A stretch of 6,004 bases of DNA from an uncultured Acidimicrobiia bacterium (GTDB lineage: Bacteria; Actinomycetota; Acidimicrobiia; Spongiisociales; JAENVV01), in assembly GCA_905480085.1 (NCBI GenBank), contig CAJQPD010000223.1, forward strand, positions 1 to 6,004. The letters run 5' to 3'. This document shows positions 5,981-6,004 of the stretch, piece by piece. The notes beneath the pieces were generated by a model, which did not search any database, had not been told where the DNA came from, and was given only the letters and a program-made list of their open reading frames with translations. Both the position numbers and the translations under genes were made by a program. The number at the start of each line of letters is the position of its first letter. Within the stretch, counting starts at the first letter, position 1.

Positions 5981-6004
5981 GCCGTATACCGCGGAATTAA
6001 ATCC

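Noticed and set aside
1..6004. A hidden novel system, mobile element or CRISPR array
   Set aside because: Nearly every base is accounted for by recognised housekeeping genes. No direct repeats, transposase motifs, attachment-like duplications or unknown genes were seen.

Overview
This window holds ordinary housekeeping genes from a bacterium of moderately high GC. The gene order rne, rplU, rpmA, obg, proB and the style of the RNase E core point to an Actinomycetota lineage. The supporting features are the IEQ...GDRVLVQVVKDAMGHKGARLT segment, the CPHCDGRG zinc link placed almost at the C terminus, GTG starts, and the absence of a prp gene between rplU and rpmA. I cannot name the genus; a deep-branching, less extreme-GC lineage of the Acidimicrobiia type is a guess.

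Layout. Positions 1-1612 are on the + strand. They hold the last 36 codons of a TrkA-type potassium channel regulator, which overlaps by 4 bases (ATGA) a complete trkH encoding the membrane pore subunit. After only 11 bases this unit meets a long - strand block reading from the right edge down to 1624. In its transcriptional order the block is: RNase E/G family ribonuclease (about 5980 to 4658), a 90-base gap with a plausible promoter, L21 (rplU), L27 (rpmA), the ribosome-associated GTPase Obg/CgtA (obg), and glutamate 5-kinase (proB). The junctions rplU-rpmA, rpmA-obg and obg-proB are so tight (3 bases, 8 bases, 4-base overlap) that each downstream Shine-Dalgarno lies in or against the end of the upstream gene. 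This suggests one translationally coupled operon for 50S ribosome components and assembly, with proline synthesis at its tail.

How they work together: RNase E matures and turns over RNA including rRNA precursors, L21 and L27 are 50S subunit proteins, Obg is a GTPase checking late 50S assembly, and ProB starts proline synthesis. Trk imports potassium. Potassium and proline are both osmolyte systems, but their meeting here is convergent and may be coincidental.

I found no mobile element, CRISPR array, tRNA, rRNA or defence-like module, and no convincing undescribed system. The points most worth a second look are the 5' end of the ribonuclease gene, where about 65 codons lack the expected N-terminal S1-domain sequence, and an inverted repeat lying almost exactly between the candidate -35 and -10 boxes ahead of rplU.
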